Shown here: piece by piece, positions 6,663-8,699 of the stretch
How the letters are laid out: each line of letters begins with the position of its first letter
How positions within the stretch are numbered: position 1 is the stretch's first letter
From: Actinomycetota bacterium
GTDB lineage: Bacteria > Actinomycetota > Geothermincolia > Fen-727 > Anoxymicrobiaceae
Direction of reading: 5' to 3'
DNA length: 8,699 nt
NCBI GenBank assembly: GCA_018894655.1
Contig: JAHIPE010000098.1
Location: 1 to 8,699 of the forward strand
The notes under the pieces: model-generated
What the model was told of the DNA's origin: nothing
Databases searched by the model: none
What the model saw: only the letters and a program-made list of their open reading frames with translations
Position numbers and translations under genes: made by a program

Positions 6663-8699
6663 ATGAAGTTAATCGTAACCGAGAAAAACCAGACAGCCAG
6701 GCGAATCGCCGATATACTCTCCGGCGGCAAGGCGAAACGCGAGGGGGGCCCCAAGAGCACCGTCTACGCCTTCAACGAGAACGGAGAGGAGGTCAAGTGC
6801 ATCGGCATGCGCGGGCATATCCTGGAGGTAGATTTCCCCGAGGAGTACCAGAAGTGGCGGCAGGTGGAACCCAGGGAACTTCTCAATGCGAAGATCGTGA
6901 AGATCCCGATCGATAAGGCCCTCGTCACCAGCTTGAAGAAGCTGGCACGTAACGCCGATAGCGTGGTGATAGCTACCGACTACGACCGGGAGGGTGAGCT
7001 CATAGGGTTCGACATTATGGGGCTCATCAAGCAGGTCAAACCCGACGTCAGCTTCAGCAGGGCCCTTTTCTCTGCTCTAACCGAGTCCCAGATAAAGCAG
7101 GCGTTCGTCAACACCGGCCGCCTCCAGGAGAACCTGGCGCGGGCCGGAGAGGCCAGGCAGGATATAGACCTCATCTGGGGCGCCGCGCTTACCAGGTTCA
7201 TCTCGCTGGCTACCAACAGGGGGGGGCAGAAGTTCCTGTCGGCGGGTCGGGTACAGAGTCCGACGCTGGCCCTGCTGGTTGACCGGGAGCAGGAAATAAA
7301 GGAGTTCGTGCCGGAGGATTACTGGGTTGTCAGCGCGGTGTGTGAACGAGACGGCGATCGGTTCACTGCCTGCCATAAGACCGAGCGGTTCACCGAGGAA
7401 GACGCCGCTCGGGCGGCGTTCGATCATGTCGCCGAAGAGGGGAAGGTCACCTCGGTTATGACCAGGGAGAGGAGGATGAAGCCCCCGGCGCCGTTCAACA
7501 CCACTTCGTTCCTGGCGGCGGCGTCGAGCCTCAAGATATCGCCGGCCCGGGCGATGAGAATTGCCGAGGGCCTGTACACCAGGGGTATTATCAGCTACCC
7601 AAGGGTTGACAACACGGTATATCCGGAGTCGCTGGACCTGCGCGAGGTCCTGCGGTCTATCAGTGGCGCCGACGTGGTTGGACCGCTGGCAGGCGAACTG
7701 CTGAAGAAGAAAAAGCTATCGCCCACCCGGGGCAAGAAGCGCTCAACCGACCACCCGCCGATATACCCGACCGGGGCGGCGGTAAAGGGCAAGCTCAAGG
7801 GGCCCGAGTGGAAGGTCTACGAGTTGGTGGCACGGCGGTTCATGGCGACGCTCTCGGACCCCGCCCTGGCCCGGTCCACCAGGATCGAGTTGGACATCGT
7901 GGGTGAGCCGTTCATCGCCCGCGGGGACGTGATCTTGGATGAGGGGTTCCTGCGTTATTACCACTATACCCGCAAGAAGGACGACGAGCTGCCTTACTTG
8001 AGCGAAGGCGACATGGTCCGGGTGGTGGACAAGGAGATCGAAGGGAAGCAAACACAGCCGCTGGCGCGGTACACGCAGAGCAAGCTAATTGTGAAGATGG
8101 AGGAACTGAGCCTGGGGACCAAGTCGACCCGGCATAACATCATCCAGGGCCTGATTGACCGCGGGTACGCGTCCGGCAACCCGCTCAAGCCCAGTGAAAC
8201 CGGCATCGCGGTCGCGGGGACGCTCGAGCGGCATGCCACCATGGTTACCACCCCGGAGATGACGGCTCAGCTGGAGCAGGACATGGACTCCATTGTCGAG
8301 GGCCAGCAGTCGTTCGAAGAGGTCGTTGACAGGTCACGGGAGATCCTGGACGGTATTCTCAAGATCATGGAGGAGCGCAAGGAGGAGATCTCAAGGGAGA
8401 TCAAGGAAGGGATGAGGGGAGCCGTCCTGGGCGCTTGCCCCTGTTGCGGCAAGGACATGACGGTAAGGAAGGCGTCCAGGTCCGGTAATCGGTTTGCCGG
8501 GTGCAGCGCCTTCCCCAAGTGCAAGTACACGTTGCAGTTGCCCCAGAGCGGCGAGATGACGGCGGTGGGGGAGAGCTGCGGTAAGTGCGGAAACCCGCGC
8601 ATAAGGCTGGAGATCGAGGGGGACAAGCGGTTCGAAGTCTGCCTTAACCCGGGGTGCCCTACCAATCTAGAGGTCGCAGATGAGGGAATGGCCGAGATA
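6663..8699 (+). CDS. topA: DNA topoisomerase I, type IA, archaeal subtype, 3'-partial
   Basis: An open frame of 679 codons that runs off the right edge. It relaxes negatively supercoiled DNA by cutting one strand. Order: TOPRIM domain (1-140; E7, and D106/D108/E110 in TDYDREGE), SAGRVQSPTLALLVDRE (193-209), catalytic tyrosine Y312 in ISYPRVDNT, and HPPIYPTGAAVKGKLKGPEWKVYELVARR (364-392), wording typical of archaeal rather than common bacterial TopA. Two C-terminal C4 zinc ribbons follow: C592/C595/C614/C620 and C639/C642/C660/C665; more may lie beyond the edge. V315 replaces the usual Thr after YPR. The start is ATG at 6663 because MKLIVTEKNQTARRIADIL is the family's own N-terminus; the in-frame ATG at 6621 lies inside the promoter. 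Confidence 0.95.
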   Translation, partial: MKLIVTEKNQTARRIADILSGGKAKREGGPKSTVYAFNENGEEVKCIGMRGHILEVDFPEEYQKWRQVEPRELLNAKIVKIPIDKALVTSLKKLARNADSVVIATDYDREGELIGFDIMGLIKQVKPDVSFSRALFSALTESQIKQAFVNTGRLQENLARAGEARQDIDLIWGAALTRFISLATNRGGQKFLSAGRVQSPTLALLVDREQEIKEFVPEDYWVVSAVCERDGDRFTACHKTERFTEEDAARAAFDHVAEEGKVTSVMTRERRMKPPAPFNTTSFLAAASSLKISPARAMRIAEGLYTRGIISYPRVDNTVYPESLDLREVLRSISGADVVGPLAGELLKKKKLSPTRGKKRSTDHPPIYPTGAAVKGKLKGPEWKVYELVARRFMATLSDPALARSTRIELDIVGEPFIARGDVILDEGFLRYYHYTRKKDDELPYLSEGDMVRVVDKEIEGKQTQPLARYTQSKLIVKMEELSLGTKSTRHNIIQGLIDRGYASGNPLKPSETGIAVAGTLERHATMVTTPEMTAQLEQDMDSIVEGQQSFEEVVDRSREILDGILKIMEERKEEISREIKEGMRGAVLGACPCCGKDMTVRKASRSGNRFAGCSAFPKCKYTLQLPQSGEMTAVGESCGKCGNPRIRLEIEGDKRFEVCLNPGCPTNLEVADEGMAEI

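Overview
The window looks like chromosomal DNA of a GC-rich prokaryote. Shine-Dalgarno sequences (GGAGG, AGGAG), GTG and TTG starts, and promoter-like -35/-10 pairs point to a bacterium. A translin/TRAX-family protein and a topoisomerase I of the archaeal subtype are both rare in bacteria, so a deep-branching anaerobic or thermophilic lineage (for example early-branching Actinomycetota or relatives) is my guess. I cannot fix the taxonomy from 8.7 kb.

Layout. (1) Bases 1-1165, + strand: the 3' part of a PAS-PP2C (SpoIIE/RsbU-type) phosphatase gene cut by the window edge. (2) 1183-1219: a perfect 12-bp inverted repeat that works as a shared terminator between convergent genes. (3) 1218-4183, - strand, read from high to low coordinates: a class I aminotransferase, a cyclase-family (kynurenine formamidase-like) metal hydrolase and a translin/TRAX-family protein, spaced tightly like an operon. 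The aminotransferase is cut in two by a 405-bp non-coding insertion (3278-3682). (4) 4184-4367: a divergent regulatory region. (5) 4368-6419, + strand: a membrane-bound, K+-dependent-type ion-pumping pyrophosphatase. (6) 6420-6662: an intergenic region with a large folded element (6439-6604) and a promoter that appears to give a leaderless message. (7) 6663 to the end, + strand: topoisomerase I, open at the right edge.

The most interesting object is the 405-bp insertion. Removing it joins GTT to ATC in frame and restores the family motif (VVINSPSNPTG). There is no target-site duplication, and the sequence just outside the left edge is TTGAT, the known target of several IS200/IS605-type transposons. 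The insert encodes no transposase but folds into a chain of hairpins. It carries a good extended -10 promoter facing the downstream genes, and it supplies a Shine-Dalgarno sequence and an ATG exactly at its edge, so the C-terminal half could be translated separately. The second object is the 6439-6604 element. It is closed by a 21-bp stem whose two non-Watson-Crick pairs are both G-U on the + strand, and it contains three GGAGCGG repeats.

No pathway clearly joins the genes. The PPase conserves energy from pyrophosphate, TopA relaxes DNA, and the phosphatase is a signalling output. The minus-strand cluster pairs amino-acid or keto-acid metabolism with a possible RNase.
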